A stretch of 64,000 nucleotides of DNA from G965215225 sp965215225 (GTDB taxonomy: Bacteria; Pseudomonadota; Gammaproteobacteria; CBDBNL01; JAAOII01). A model generated the notes under the pieces. That model saw only the letters and a list, made by a program, of their open reading frames with translations, ran no database searches and had not been told where the DNA came from. The position numbers and the translations under genes were made by a program. The DNA is taken from assembly GCA_965215225.1 (NCBI GenBank), contig OZ244039.1, forward strand, positions 620,001 through 684,000. Direction: 5' to 3'. Shown one piece after another: positions 28,171 to 37,367 of this stretch. Within the stretch, counting starts at the first letter, position 1; each line of letters starts with the position of its first letter.

Positions 28171-29003
28171 TCTTCGTTTCTTACTAAGACAAATTGAGTC
28201 GCATAAGGATTAACCAGCGCGCGCGCCCATATTTGACGAAAGGAGCGGTTCTTTTCTGTATCAATACTTGTGACCTTCGCGACCGGCAGTTCAGGCGGGA
28301 AGAGATCTCCTAAGCCTGAGGTTACTAACAGGTCTCCTACCTTAATGTCCACATTACTATCTACATCGCGCCCGACCATAAATGTGGAATCCCCAATACC
28401 ACTTAAGATGAAACGATTCTTGTTCCTTGCTACCATAACCGGGGTTGCATGGCGGGTGTCAGTCGTTAACAACACCCGTGAGGTAAAGGGGCCTGCCATG
28501 ATCACTTGCCCCATTAAGCCGCTATTTGCTACAACCGCAAGTCCCCTATTGACACCGTCTATCCTTCCTTTATCTAAAATTATTTCCTTTTGCCGACTAT
28601 TGAGTTTTTGACCAATGACCTGGGCGACGCGCGAATCAGTTGTATTACTATTGTGGCGGTAGTCTAACAGCCGTTTGAGGCGCTGGTTCTCTTGTTCCAG
28701 GTGATTCTTGGCAGCCAGGAGTGCTTCTAGTTGAATGTTCCTTAGCTGTAGGCTTTCCAGCGATCTGAGCTGTTCCTTATTGAAAGAAAAGTATGAACTA
28801 AGCGACTCGTGTTGTTTTATCAGAAAATTGAGAGTGAGGTAAGAGGGGGTAAGAATATATTCAAGACTACGACGGGCTAATTGAAGCTGTTCAACTCTTG
28901 TATCCAATAATAATAATGCTCCTGATACAAAGAGGAGGGCGAGAGTCTTATAGAAAACTCCTCCTTGGTTCTGTTCGTCAGAATGGCCAAGAGTTCGGTT
29001 CAA
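28167..29003 (-). CDS. mreC: Rod shape-determining protein MreC
   Basis: Periplasmic scaffold of the elongasome. One N-terminal TM (about residues 18-37), a coiled coil (about 65-110, rich in Leu/Glu/Gln), then the beta-barrel domains with VIGQKLNSRQKEIILDKGRIDGVNRG and the conserved GLMGQV. 278 aa. Flanked by overlapping mreB and mreD. Confidence 0.93.
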   Translation of the reverse strand: MNRTLGHSDEQNQGGVFYKTLALLFVSGALLLLDTRVEQLQLARRSLEYILTPSYLTLNFLIKQHESLSSYFSFNKEQLRSLESLQLRNIQLEALLAAKNHLEQENQRLKRLLDYRHNSNTTDSRVAQVIGQKLNSRQKEIILDKGRIDGVNRGLAVVANSGLMGQVIMAGPFTSRVLLTTDTRHATPVMVARNKNRFILSGIGDSTFMVGRDVDSNVDIKVGDLLVTSGLGDLFPPELPVAKVTSIDTEKNRSFRQIWARALVNPYATQFVLVRNEE

Positions 29004-30052
29004 TTATCTGCTGAAAATAGGAGTTCAAATTTTTCTTTTCGGTTTATTAAGTTAAGAGCTATGCCGCCGCCCCTCACGACACAAGTAAGCGGATCCTCTG
29101 CCACTATGACTGGAATTCCTAATTCTTCTGAGAATAGCTTGTCTACATGACGCAATAATGCTCCTCCGCCAGTCAAGACCATTCCTTTTTCGGCAACATC
29201 GGCAGCCAGCTCGGGCGGGACATTCTCCAAGGTTGCTTTCGCTTCTTCTACCATAGTAGATAAGGGCTCACTTAAGGCTTCAAAAATCTCTTGGCTATTT
29301 AAAGTAATGTTGCGTGGCACGCCTTCGGCGAGGATGCGGCCGCGCACTTCAATTTCAAGGAGCTCCTCCGGGTTAGGATAGCCGGTGCCTATTTCTACCT
29401 TGATCCTCTCAGCCGTTACTTCGCCAATCAAGCAGCCATATTTTCTCTTTATATGGGAGATGATGTGTTCATCAAACCTATCGCCGCCGACGCGAATAGA
29501 GTTGGAATAAACCGCACCTCCTAGGGATAGAATAGCCACCTCAGTAGTGCCGCCGCCAATATCCATCACCATAGACCCGCTGGCCTCTTCAATTGGTAGG
29601 CCCGCGCCTATAGCGGCTGCCAGAGGCTCCTCAACTAAGAAGGTCTCTCTTGCACCTGCGGCATAAGCGGATTCTTTAATAGCTCGTCTTTCCACTTGAG
29701 TTGCTTTACAAGGAACACAGATGAGCACTCGGGGACTTGCTTTAATAAAATTGTGCTTATGAACCTTATTGATGAAATATTGCAGCATCTTCTCAGTCAC
29801 ATGGAAATCAGCGATGACTCCATCTTTGAGTGGTCGGATAGCCTTAATGTTTTGCGGTGTTCGTCCTAACATCTTCTTTGCTTCTGTACCGACAGTCACC
29901 ACTGTCCTGCTATTACCATTTTCTCTTATTGCAACCACCGAAGGTTCATCTAAGACTATGCCGCGGTCCGATACATAGATAAGCGTATTAGCAGTCCCTA
30001 AATCTACTGAGAGATCGCTGGAGAAGAGTCCACGAATTTGTTTGAATACCAT
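29000..30052 (-). CDS. mreB: Rod shape-determining protein MreB (actin-like)
   Basis: Filament-forming ATPase that organises lateral wall synthesis. Phosphate-1 motif SVDLGTANTLIY, connect-1 and phosphate-2 motif DIGGGTTEVA, and adenosine motif VLTGGGALLR are present. 350 aa matches family length. First gene of mreBCD-yhdP; the divergent gatCAB operon starts 91 bases away. Confidence 0.97.
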   Translation of the reverse strand: MVFKQIRGLFSSDLSVDLGTANTLIYVSDRGIVLDEPSVVAIRENGNSRTVVTVGTEAKKMLGRTPQNIKAIRPLKDGVIADFHVTEKMLQYFINKVHKHNFIKASPRVLICVPCKATQVERRAIKESAYAAGARETFLVEEPLAAAIGAGLPIEEASGSMVMDIGGGTTEVAILSLGGAVYSNSIRVGGDRFDEHIISHIKRKYGCLIGEVTAERIKVEIGTGYPNPEELLEIEVRGRILAEGVPRNITLNSQEIFEALSEPLSTMVEEAKATLENVPPELAADVAEKGMVLTGGGALLRHVDKLFSEELGIPVIVAEDPLTCVVRGGGIALNLINRKEKFELLFSADN

Positions 30053-30081
30053 AATGATGTTTTAATTAATAATATATTGTT

Positions 30082-30087
30082 TATAAT
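30082..30087 (+). promoter_or_regulatory. Candidate -10 of the gatCAB promoter
   Basis: A perfect TATAAT lies in the 90-base gap between divergent mreB and gatC, about 55 bases before the gatC ATG. The -35 is weak (GTTTTA at 17 bases), so this is a suggestion only. Confidence 0.3.
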
Positions 30088-30142
30088 TCAGTCATAGAAT
30101 TCGAATCTATCTATTTTATAGCAAAAAACAAATGGCTGAACT

Positions 30143-30430
30143 ATGACTATCACGAAAGAACAGCTGAATCTACTGATGAAGTTGGCTAATCTAAAGGTTG
30201 AAGGCGAAGCTCTGAACGAGTTTCAGCAAGAATTAAGTCGCATATTGGACCTGATGGATGAACTACAACAAGTGAATACGGAAGACCTGCTTCCACTTAC
30301 TAACCCGCGTGATGATAAGCAAAGGCTAAGGAAAGATGAGGTAACTGAAACCAACCAACGCGCTAGATGGCAGCAAAATGCCCCTGAAACCGAGGCGGGT
30401 CTCTATCTAGTGCCAAGAGTGGTAGACTAG
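30143..30430 (+). CDS. gatC: Aspartyl/glutamyl-tRNA(Asn/Gln) amidotransferase subunit C
   Basis: Small stabilising subunit of the GatCAB transamidase that converts Glu-tRNA(Gln) or Asp-tRNA(Asn) to the correct amide form. 95 aa, with helical N-terminal LMKLANLKVEGEALNEFQQEL and C-terminal PETEAGLYLVPRVVD motifs. No recognisable Shine-Dalgarno before the ATG; an in-frame upstream start is blocked by a stop codon. First gene of gatC-A-B-coaD. Confidence 0.94.
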   Translation: MTITKEQLNLLMKLANLKVEGEALNEFQQELSRILDLMDELQQVNTEDLLPLTNPRDDKQRLRKDEVTETNQRARWQQNAPETEAGLYLVPRVVD

Positions 30431-30433
30431 TTT

Positions 30434-31876
30434 ATGGATACTATTGAGAAGCTGGCTGCCAGGCTTGACCAAGAGGAGACATCTGCCGTTGAATTGGCAA
30501 CCCAAGCGGTTGAAAAGGCGAAGAAACTACAACAGGACTACAATGCTTTTGTTACCATTGTTGCAGATCATGCCATAGAACAAGCAAGGAAGGCTGACCA
30601 AGCACGACGAGAAGGAGGACAAGACCTATTGAACGGAATTCCCTATGCAGCAAAGGATATTTTTTGCACTGAAGGTCTGCTTACCTCCTGCGCATCAAAG
30701 ATTCTTAACAACTTTATTGCCCCCTATGATGCTACGGCGATAAAACGGCTTAAAGAAAAGCATAGTGTGCTGATTGGCAAAACCAATATGGATGAATTTG
30801 CCATGGGCTCTTCTAATGAGCATAGCCTTTATGGAGAGGCTTCCAATCCATGGGATCCAAGCAGAGTGCCGGGCGGCTCATCAGGGGGTTCGGCTATAGC
30901 CGTGGCGACGCGTATAGTCCCCTATGCACTTGGCACAGATACAGGTGGTTCAGTGCGCCAACCTGCCGCTTTTTGTGGTATTCTGGGTCTCAAACCCACC
31001 TATGGTCGGGTATCGCGTTATGGCATGATAGCCTATGGCTCAAGTTTGGATCAGGCGGGTGTTTTTACCCATAATGTTGCTGATGCCGCCATTGTTCTTA
31101 ATGAAATCTGTGGAGTAGATGAAAGGGATTCCACCTCAGCCGATGTTGTGGTGCCAGATTTTCGTTCCTATAAAGAGATTGAGCTTGGCAGTATTAAGGT
31201 AGGGGTGGTGAAAGAATTTTTCACTCGGTTGGAAGACAAGTCTATGCATGAGGCATTGGATCAAGCCATTGAATATCTCAATCGTCAAGGGATCACCGTC
31301 CAACAGATCAGTCTTCCCAATGTTTTGCATTCCATTCCTTGCTACTATACCATCGCCTTAGCCGAAGCATCGGCTAATCTTGCTCGTTACGATGGGGTTC
31401 GTTATGGTTTTCGCGCTGAGGGGGTATCTTCGGTTGAGGAGCTATTCCATCAGTCACGCAGTCAAGGATTTGGCACTGAGGTTAAAAAGCGGATTCTCTT
31501 AGGCACCTATGTTCTTACTAGCGGCTATTATGATGCCTATTATCTGAAGGCTCAGCAGGTGCGCCGTCTCATCCGCCAAGACTTTATTGAAGCATTCAAA
31601 CAGGTGGATGTCATTCTAAGTCCAGTGACCCCATCTTTCGCTTTTAAGAAAGGAGAGCAAGTAGATTCTCTGTCTATGTATCTTCAAGATATCTATACTG
31701 TGCCAGCTAACTTAGCTGGACTGCCGGCTGTGTCTGTTCCCATAGGCTTTGTGAATGATTTGCCAGTTGCTATGCAGCTCATAGGCAATTACTTTGCTGA
31801 AGAGACCGTCTTGGCATTGGCAGACTGTTATCAAGGACTGACAGACTGGCATCAACGAACACCCCCAGTGCAATGA
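30434..31876 (+). CDS. gatA: Aspartyl/glutamyl-tRNA amidotransferase subunit A
   Basis: Amidase subunit that releases ammonia from glutamine. The Ser-cisSer-Lys triad is visible: Lys in PYAAKDIFC (about residue 75), and the two Ser in GGSSGGSA and DTGGSVRQPA. 480 aa. Four bases after gatC and overlapping gatB by 4 bases. Confidence 0.96.
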   Translation: MDTIEKLAARLDQEETSAVELATQAVEKAKKLQQDYNAFVTIVADHAIEQARKADQARREGGQDLLNGIPYAAKDIFCTEGLLTSCASKILNNFIAPYDATAIKRLKEKHSVLIGKTNMDEFAMGSSNEHSLYGEASNPWDPSRVPGGSSGGSAIAVATRIVPYALGTDTGGSVRQPAAFCGILGLKPTYGRVSRYGMIAYGSSLDQAGVFTHNVADAAIVLNEICGVDERDSTSADVVVPDFRSYKEIELGSIKVGVVKEFFTRLEDKSMHEALDQAIEYLNRQGITVQQISLPNVLHSIPCYYTIALAEASANLARYDGVRYGFRAEGVSSVEELFHQSRSQGFGTEVKKRILLGTYVLTSGYYDAYYLKAQQVRRLIRQDFIEAFKQVDVILSPVTPSFAFKKGEQVDSLSMYLQDIYTVPANLAGLPAVSVPIGFVNDLPVAMQLIGNYFAEETVLALADCYQGLTDWHQRTPPVQ

Positions 31877-33312
31877 GTGCTTGGGATATGGTTATAGGAT
31901 TGGAGGTTCATGTCCAGCTGGCGACCTGTAGCAAGATGTTTTCAGGGGCTTCAACTCGGTTTGGCGCCGAGCCAAATACTCAAGCCAGCCAGGTGGATCT
32001 TGCTTTGCCAGGCACCTTACCTGTGGCTAATTATGAAGCTATTAGAATGGCGGTGTGCTTTGGTCTTGCAGTTGAAGGGCAGATAAATAGGTTCAGTCAG
32101 TTTGTCCGTAAAAACTATTTCTATCCTGATCTGCCAAAGGGTTATCAGATATCGCAACTAGACCTTCCCATAGTTGAAAATGGCAAGCTATGGATTGATG
32201 GAGATCAAGGAAAAAAGGAAGTAAATATAGTGAGGGCTCACTTAGAGGAGGATGCGGGCAAATCGCTTCATACCGACTTTCATGGGATGAGCGGAATAGA
32301 CTTCAATCGCGCTGGCACTCCTCTTATTGAGATAGTCTCAGCACCTCAATTAGAATCCGCTAAGGAGGCGATCTCTTATCTGAAAGCCATCCATACCCTA
32401 GTAAAGTATTTGGGAATCTCTGATGGGGATATGTCACAAGGCTCGCTTAGATGCGATGCCAATATTTCTGTGCGGCGCCATGGCGACAAGCAGCTAGGCA
32501 ATCGCGCCGAGATAAAGAATGTCAACTCTTTTCGTTTTATTGAGAAGGCTCTTGAATATGAGGCGGCGCGTCAGATTGATATTAATCAACAGGGCAAACA
32601 AGTGGTTCAAGAGACCCGTCTTTATGATGCAGAAAAAAATATCACCCGCCCCATGCGTAGCAAAGAGGAAGCCCATGACTATCGCTATTTCCCTGATCCA
32701 GACCTACTACCTGTAGCCTTGACCGATGAATGGATAGAAGAACTTAAGGGCAATATGATAGAACTGCCGGCTGCCAAAAGAGAGAGATTCATGACAGAGC
32801 TAGAACTCAATGAAGATGAAGCAGCCGTGCTCACTAGTGATAAGAACCTTGCCGACTATTATGAAGAGACTCTGGGTCACTGTCATCACCCTAGATTGGT
32901 GAGTAGTTGGGTGTTGAGTGAATTGTTGGGCGCGCTTAATAAGGAGAACCTAGCTATCAATCAGAGTCCCATTGGCGCAAAGCAGCTGGGGGAATTGCTA
33001 AATTATGTAGTAGAGAAAACGATTTCGGGCAAGATGGCAAAAGATATTTTTCAGCAGCTATGGCAAGACCCAACTACAACCGCTGGTCAGATTATTAAAC
33101 AGCAGGGGCTCAAGCAGATTCAGGATACGGATATTCTTGAGAAGATTATTGAACAGGTAATGCAAGCCAATCCAGAACAGCTGAAGCAATATCAGCAGGG
33201 TAGGGAAAAACTCTTCGGTTATTTTGTCGGCCAGGTGATGAAGCTAACCAAAGGACAGGCCTCCCCTCAGAAGGTCAATGAGTTGCTTAAAGAACAACTG
33301 AACAAATCATGA
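31873..33312 (+). CDS. gatB: Aspartyl/glutamyl-tRNA amidotransferase subunit B
   Basis: Kinase/transamidase subunit that activates the misacylated tRNA. MVIGLEVHVQL at the N-terminus, HLEEDAGKS, DFNRAGTPLIEIVS, SLRCDANIS and DYRYFPDPDL are the invariant GatB motifs; a YqeY-like tail occupies about residues 330-475. 479 aa. Overlaps both neighbours by 4 bases. Confidence 0.96.
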   Translation: MSAWDMVIGLEVHVQLATCSKMFSGASTRFGAEPNTQASQVDLALPGTLPVANYEAIRMAVCFGLAVEGQINRFSQFVRKNYFYPDLPKGYQISQLDLPIVENGKLWIDGDQGKKEVNIVRAHLEEDAGKSLHTDFHGMSGIDFNRAGTPLIEIVSAPQLESAKEAISYLKAIHTLVKYLGISDGDMSQGSLRCDANISVRRHGDKQLGNRAEIKNVNSFRFIEKALEYEAARQIDINQQGKQVVQETRLYDAEKNITRPMRSKEEAHDYRYFPDPDLLPVALTDEWIEELKGNMIELPAAKRERFMTELELNEDEAAVLTSDKNLADYYEETLGHCHHPRLVSSWVLSELLGALNKENLAINQSPIGAKQLGELLNYVVEKTISGKMAKDIFQQLWQDPTTTAGQIIKQQGLKQIQDTDILEKIIEQVMQANPEQLKQYQQGREKLFGYFVGQVMKLTKGQASPQKVNELLKEQLNKS

Positions 33313-33800
33313 AAACCATAGTCTATCCTGGCACATTTGACCCAGTCACTTTGGGGCATCTAGACCTGCTGCCACGCGCTCTCAATCTGTTCGATCGTCT
33401 CATCATTGCAGTATCTCAGGGAATGAGCCCGACTCTCTTCACTTTGACAGAAAGAATTGAGCTGATTGAAAGGGTTCTACAACAAGAAAAGATACACCAA
33501 AATATAGTAGTTAAGGGATTTGACTGTCTATTAGTGGATTTTATGAAGCAAAATCAGGTGGATTTTCTCCTAAGAGGCTTAAGAACAGTGACCGATTTTG
33601 AATTTGAGTTTCAGCTGGCGAACGCCAATCGAGTGATGTTCCCTGAAATAGAAACTGTTTTTCTAATGCCAGATGAGGGACTGGCAAAAATCTCTTCTTC
33701 ATTGGTGAGAGAGATAGCTATGCTTAAGGGTAATATAACCCCTTTCGTTCATCCGGTTGTGGCAGCAGCTTTGAAGAAGAAGATTGCTAAATTGCCTTAA
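33309..33800 (+). CDS. coaD: Phosphopantetheine adenylyltransferase
   Basis: Catalyses the penultimate step of coenzyme A synthesis. TLGHLDLL is the nucleotidyltransferase HxxH-type motif (T/H-x-G-H), and LRGLRTVTDFEFEFQLANANR and SSSLVREIA are the CoaD signatures. 163 aa. It overlaps gatB by 4 bases, an unusual operon partner, so it is co-transcribed with the tRNA amidotransferase. Confidence 0.95.
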   Translation: MKTIVYPGTFDPVTLGHLDLLPRALNLFDRLIIAVSQGMSPTLFTLTERIELIERVLQQEKIHQNIVVKGFDCLLVDFMKQNQVDFLLRGLRTVTDFEFEFQLANANRVMFPEIETVFLMPDEGLAKISSSLVREIAMLKGNITPFVHPVVAAALKKKIAKLP

Positions 33801-33849
33801 TACTCACAATATTCACAATACTCACAATACTCACAATACTCACAACACC
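33801..33849. repeat. Short tandem repeat (about 10 bp, five copies)
   Basis: The unit ACTCACAATA is repeated about five times directly after the coaD stop, with one-base variants. It fills nearly the whole gap to the convergent gene's stop codon. No coding role; a slippage-type microsatellite. No hairpin terminator is seen here. Confidence 0.8.
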
Positions 33850-33857
33850 TATCCTGT

Positions 33858-34883
33858 TTAAGCCAAGTCCTTCATCAATCTATCCACCTTAATCCATCTT
33901 GTTGCTTGTTTAGCAAAGTAGTTTTCAATAACCAATAACAGGAAGCTATTGGGGGATTTGGTTTCAATCAGCTTTCTTAGGGCTGGAAAATCATTGTAGG
34001 TGAATAGCCTATAGAGCTTCCTAAGCTTAGCAAAATAATCTGGCTGCTTCCATATATTAGACATTACATAAAGGTTGCTGCCAGAAGGGACTATAGCGGG
34101 CAATTTTCGGACCAAAAGATCTATATTTAAGTGCTCTACATATGCTTGCTTGAATCTGCCCCAGTTATGATCCCAGCTGTCTGGATAGCGATATTTCAGA
34201 ACATAGAAGTCGTTTCCTAACTGTCTTGCTATGTCGTCTCCTATCTTTCTTATTTCGTTCGTTTCCGATAATAAGATTTCGAATTTAGGGTTTTGGATCT
34301 TGGGACGTAAAGGTAGGGCAGACTTTGTTTTCCAGATGATAATCTTGTGCTGCTGGTTATCTTCTTGGCTGATTTCTTTGAGATTATTAGTCACTAAAAC
34401 ACTGTCTGGATTTTCTCTAAGTAGAGGGAAAAAAGCTTTACTATGGATATAGGGCAGGGGGACGATCCTGCCATCTTCATAGCGAATAGAGGAAGCACTC
34501 AAATCATAATAGCTTTCCCATTCTTGACTCGCTGGTTGAAGGAAATTATGTCTTAAGTCAAGTAGCATAGGATGGATAACCGGAATCCTATTCCATACTA
34601 TGGCTTGAGGGATATAAACAAGTTTTAGGTAACCTTGATTATGACTAAATCCTGCGAAGTTATATCTATTGCGACGAAAAGGCCAAACCTTTGCGTTGTA
34701 ATTAAGCCAGTAGGAGATTCTTTCACGTTCATAGGACGATAATAGCCTAAGGAATCTATTAACATAAGAAGAGGTGTACTTAGTGAGTCTATAAGAAGGT
34801 AGAATTGGTGAGAAAGAAGTGGAATAATAAAGGTATCTCTTATTATTTGAGCTATTATCTGAACTATTATTTGAGCCATGCAT
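33858..34883 (-). CDS. Unrecognised 341-residue protein, possibly glycosyltransferase-like
   Basis: I do not recognise this protein. The first 15 residues are Asn/Ser-rich low complexity made by a short DNA repeat. There is no signal peptide or TM segment. The body is rich in Tyr, Arg and Trp. Two segments, PAIVPSGSNLYVMSN (about 261-275) and the C-terminal NSFLLLVIENYFAKQATRW, are loosely reminiscent of fucosyltransferase-like GT-B proteins, in which a late (N/D)-xx-LL-xx-E helix is common. That is a weak impression, not an assignment. It stands alone between coaD and glnA, convergent with coaD. The start at 34883 lacks a clear Shine-Dalgarno. Confidence 0.6.
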   Translation of the reverse strand: MHGSNNSSDNSSNNKRYLYYSTSFSPILPSYRLTKYTSSYVNRFLRLLSSYERERISYWLNYNAKVWPFRRNRYNFAGFSHNQGYLKLVYIPQAIVWNRIPVIHPMLLDLRHNFLQPASQEWESYYDLSASSIRYEDGRIVPLPYIHSKAFFPLLRENPDSVLVTNNLKEISQEDNQQHKIIIWKTKSALPLRPKIQNPKFEILLSETNEIRKIGDDIARQLGNDFYVLKYRYPDSWDHNWGRFKQAYVEHLNIDLLVRKLPAIVPSGSNLYVMSNIWKQPDYFAKLRKLYRLFTYNDFPALRKLIETKSPNSFLLLVIENYFAKQATRWIKVDRLMKDLA

Positions 34884-34972
34884 AAGAATGAAAAACTCTT
34901 TGTTTTTTTTCAGTTAATTGCTTAGCTAGTAATATCCTTATAGGTTTAGATTCCCTAGGCTGCCACAGATTT

Positions 34973-36379
34973 CTATAGGCTGTAATACATCTCTAACTCA
35001 ACTGGATGGGTGGTAGAACGAAACCTATCTACTTCTTCTTGCTTTAGCTCTATGTAGGCATTGATAATATCATCGGAAAAAACATTGCCTTGTTTGAGAA
35101 ATGCTCGGTCCTTATCTAGATTGGCTAGGGCTTCTTCTAAACTAGAGCAGACGTGATGGTATTTCTTGTCTTCTTCTGCTGATATTTCATAAAGGTCCTT
35201 GTCAACTGGTTGGCCTGGATCAATCTTATTAATAATGCCATCAAGACCAGCCATCAGCTGGGCTGCGAAGATAAGATAGGGATTACCCATTGCATCTGGA
35301 AAGCGTGCTTCTATCCGTCTTTGCTTTTCTTCGGGGGTAAAAGGAATGCGCACCGCGGCCGAGCGATTGCGTGCTGAATAGACTAGGATGGTGGGTGCTT
35401 CAAAGCCTGGCACCAATCGCTTGTAAGAATTGGTGGAGGCATTGGTGAATGCATTGATTGCTTTGGCATGCTTGAGTATCCCGCCAACATAGTGAAGAGC
35501 CATATCGGATAGGTCGGCATACTTTTTGCCCGCAAAGACATTTTTGCCGTTTTTGACTATAGATTGGTGACAGTGCATACCACTACCATTATCACCTACT
35601 ATGGGCTTGGGAAAGAAGGTTGCGGTCTTACCATAAGAATGGGCAACATTATGGATGCAATACTTGAAAGCTAGCAACTCGTCTCCCTTTTGAACCATAG
35701 TCTGGGCTGTAGTTCCTATTTCATTTTGGCCACCAGTTGATACCTCATGGTGATGGGCTTCAATCTTTAGTCCCATGGATTCCATTGCTTGGGCCATGGC
35801 AACCCTGAGATCTACAAGTGAATCTACTGGCGGAACAGGAAAATAACCGCCTTTAATTCCGGGGCGATGACCCATATTGCCTTGCTCATATTCAGCTGCG
35901 CTATTCCAATGAGCCTCTTCACTGTCTACCTGAAAGAAAGAACCCGACATCTCTACGCCCCAACGGACATCATCAAAGACAAAAAATTCTGGTTCGCAGC
36001 TAAAAAGAGCATCTGTGCCCATGCCGGTGGAGCGCAAATATTCTTCGGCTCTACTTGCTACGGCGCGCGGGTCGCGGGAATAGGCTTCCATAGTAGTGGG
36101 TTCCAAAATATTGGAAATGACATTGACTGTTGGTTCTTCGCGGAACATATCAAAGGTGGCACAATTTCTAGCTGGCATGAGTAACATATCCGAGTCGTCA
36201 ATTGTCTTCCAGCCGGCAATGGAAGAACCATCAAAAGCCTTGCCGGTTTTTAGAAATGCTTCATTTACTTTATGTGCTGGAACAGCAATATGCTGTTCTT
36301 TTCCTCTTAAATCAGCAAAGCGAAGATCAACCCACTTTGCTTTGTGATCCTTAATAAGCTTAATTACATCTTGTGACAT
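34973..36379 (-). CDS. glnA: Glutamine synthetase, type I (adenylylatable)
   Basis: ATP-dependent synthesis of glutamine from glutamate and ammonia. Segments include DGSSIAGWKTIDDSDM, the metal-site FEVSTGGQNEIG-like region (EVSTGGQNEIGT), the NGSGMHCHQSI motif, and the adenylylation Tyr in DKDLYEISAEE (GSI-beta subtype, E. coli Tyr397 position). 468 aa equals E. coli GlnA. GAGGA upstream of the ATG acts as Shine-Dalgarno. No glnL or glnG follows. Confidence 0.96.
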   Translation of the reverse strand: MSQDVIKLIKDHKAKWVDLRFADLRGKEQHIAVPAHKVNEAFLKTGKAFDGSSIAGWKTIDDSDMLLMPARNCATFDMFREEPTVNVISNILEPTTMEAYSRDPRAVASRAEEYLRSTGMGTDALFSCEPEFFVFDDVRWGVEMSGSFFQVDSEEAHWNSAAEYEQGNMGHRPGIKGGYFPVPPVDSLVDLRVAMAQAMESMGLKIEAHHHEVSTGGQNEIGTTAQTMVQKGDELLAFKYCIHNVAHSYGKTATFFPKPIVGDNGSGMHCHQSIVKNGKNVFAGKKYADLSDMALHYVGGILKHAKAINAFTNASTNSYKRLVPGFEAPTILVYSARNRSAAVRIPFTPEEKQRRIEARFPDAMGNPYLIFAAQLMAGLDGIINKIDPGQPVDKDLYEISAEEDKKYHHVCSSLEEALANLDKDRAFLKQGNVFSDDIINAYIELKQEEVDRFRSTTHPVELEMYYSL

Positions 36380-36776
36380 AAGTTTTCCTCAATTTAATTT
36401 AAATAAGATTTTTTGTTGAGATGAACAACAAGAATTCCATTTGTTTGTTGAAAATCCAATACTCGTTCATCGTAGAACATGTATAATAGAAAAAACTTAT
36501 TATATGTGGATATGACTGAGTATTGGTAAATAAAAGTAAATTAAATTGAATTAAATGGAAGAAATTTATATAATTTTCCTTTGTTATAAACATTAGAGCA
36601 AATTCGGAGCAACTTTAGAATAGAGGAGGACATATGTTGAAGCATATGTTGAAGAAAGCCCCAATGTTGGCGCGGTATTTTTGCTTCCTCTTGTTTTAGC
36701 TTTTAATCTCCCATATCAATTTAGTAGTCTTGAAGACAAAGATGAAAAAGCGAAAAGAATATAATCATTTCAATAA
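36380..36776. other. Intergenic region between divergent glnA and petA
   Basis: About 400 bases, strongly AT-rich. It must carry the glnA promoter (minus) and the petABC promoter (plus). A TATAAT at 36760-36765 ends only 11 bases before the petA ATG, which would leave a leader of just a few nucleotides; a TTGAAG lies upstream at a non-ideal 24-base spacing. A small ORF with a strong Shine-Dalgarno lies inside (listed separately). No sigma-54 GG-N10-GC element was recognised for glnA. Confidence 0.4.
36634..36699 (+). CDS. Possible 21-residue small protein with strong RBS
   Basis: An ATG follows GAGGAGG at good spacing, the strongest Shine-Dalgarno in the surrounding region. The frame encodes 21 residues: two direct repeats beginning MLK followed by a hydrophobic Phe/Leu-rich tail, then TAG. 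It could be a short leader peptide or small membrane peptide ahead of petABC, 77 bases before petA. Evidence is only the RBS and composition. Confidence 0.35.
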   Translation: MLKHMLKKAPMLARYFCFLLF

Positions 36777-37367
36777 ATGAACGAAATCGTGAAACAGCCT
36801 GACTTAAAAAGACGGGGCCTACTAAACGCTATCCTAGGCGGAGTAAGCGCAATCGGCGCTCTATTTGCGCTGGTTCCATTTGTCCGTTTTCTATTTCCCA
36901 GTGATCTAGCCAAGTCCCTCGGTGCCCCAGTCAGAGTAAATATTGAGGATTTGGCTGTCGAGGGAATAAAGATAGTTGAATGGCGAGGAAAGCCCGTCTG
37001 GATTGTTCGCCGTAGCCAAGAGATGCTAAGTCATTTGGCAGAAAACGCCGCTGAACTGGCGGATCCAGAATCTAAGATTAGCAAGCAACCCAAGTATATT
37101 AGTGGTGATGCGCGCGCCATTGAACCAGAGTATCTAGTCCTGGTTGGCATATGCACTCATCTGGGTTGCTCACCTAGTTACAAACCAGAAGAAGGAGACC
37201 CTGAATTAGGAGAGAACTGGCCGGGAGGCTTTTTCTGTCCTTGCCACGGGTCGCGTTTTGATATGTCAGGGCGGGTTTTTCGTCAGATGCCTGCTCCTAC
37301 TAATATGGAAGTTCCGCCCTATAGATACGCCGATGCTAAGACAATCATTGTTGGAGAAAGCTCATGA
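36777..37367 (+). CDS. petA: Ubiquinol-cytochrome c reductase iron-sulfur (Rieske) subunit
   Basis: High-potential 2Fe-2S subunit of the bc1 complex. One N-terminal TM after a twin-Arg-like RRGLLNAILGG (about residues 12-35) and the cluster motifs CTHLGC (about 122-127) and CPCHGS (about 147-152). 196 aa. First gene of petA-B-C, overlapping petB by 4 bases. The start lacks an evident Shine-Dalgarno. Confidence 0.95.
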   Translation: MNEIVKQPDLKRRGLLNAILGGVSAIGALFALVPFVRFLFPSDLAKSLGAPVRVNIEDLAVEGIKIVEWRGKPVWIVRRSQEMLSHLAENAAELADPESKISKQPKYISGDARAIEPEYLVLVGICTHLGCSPSYKPEEGDPELGENWPGGFFCPCHGSRFDMSGRVFRQMPAPTNMEVPPYRYADAKTIIVGESS

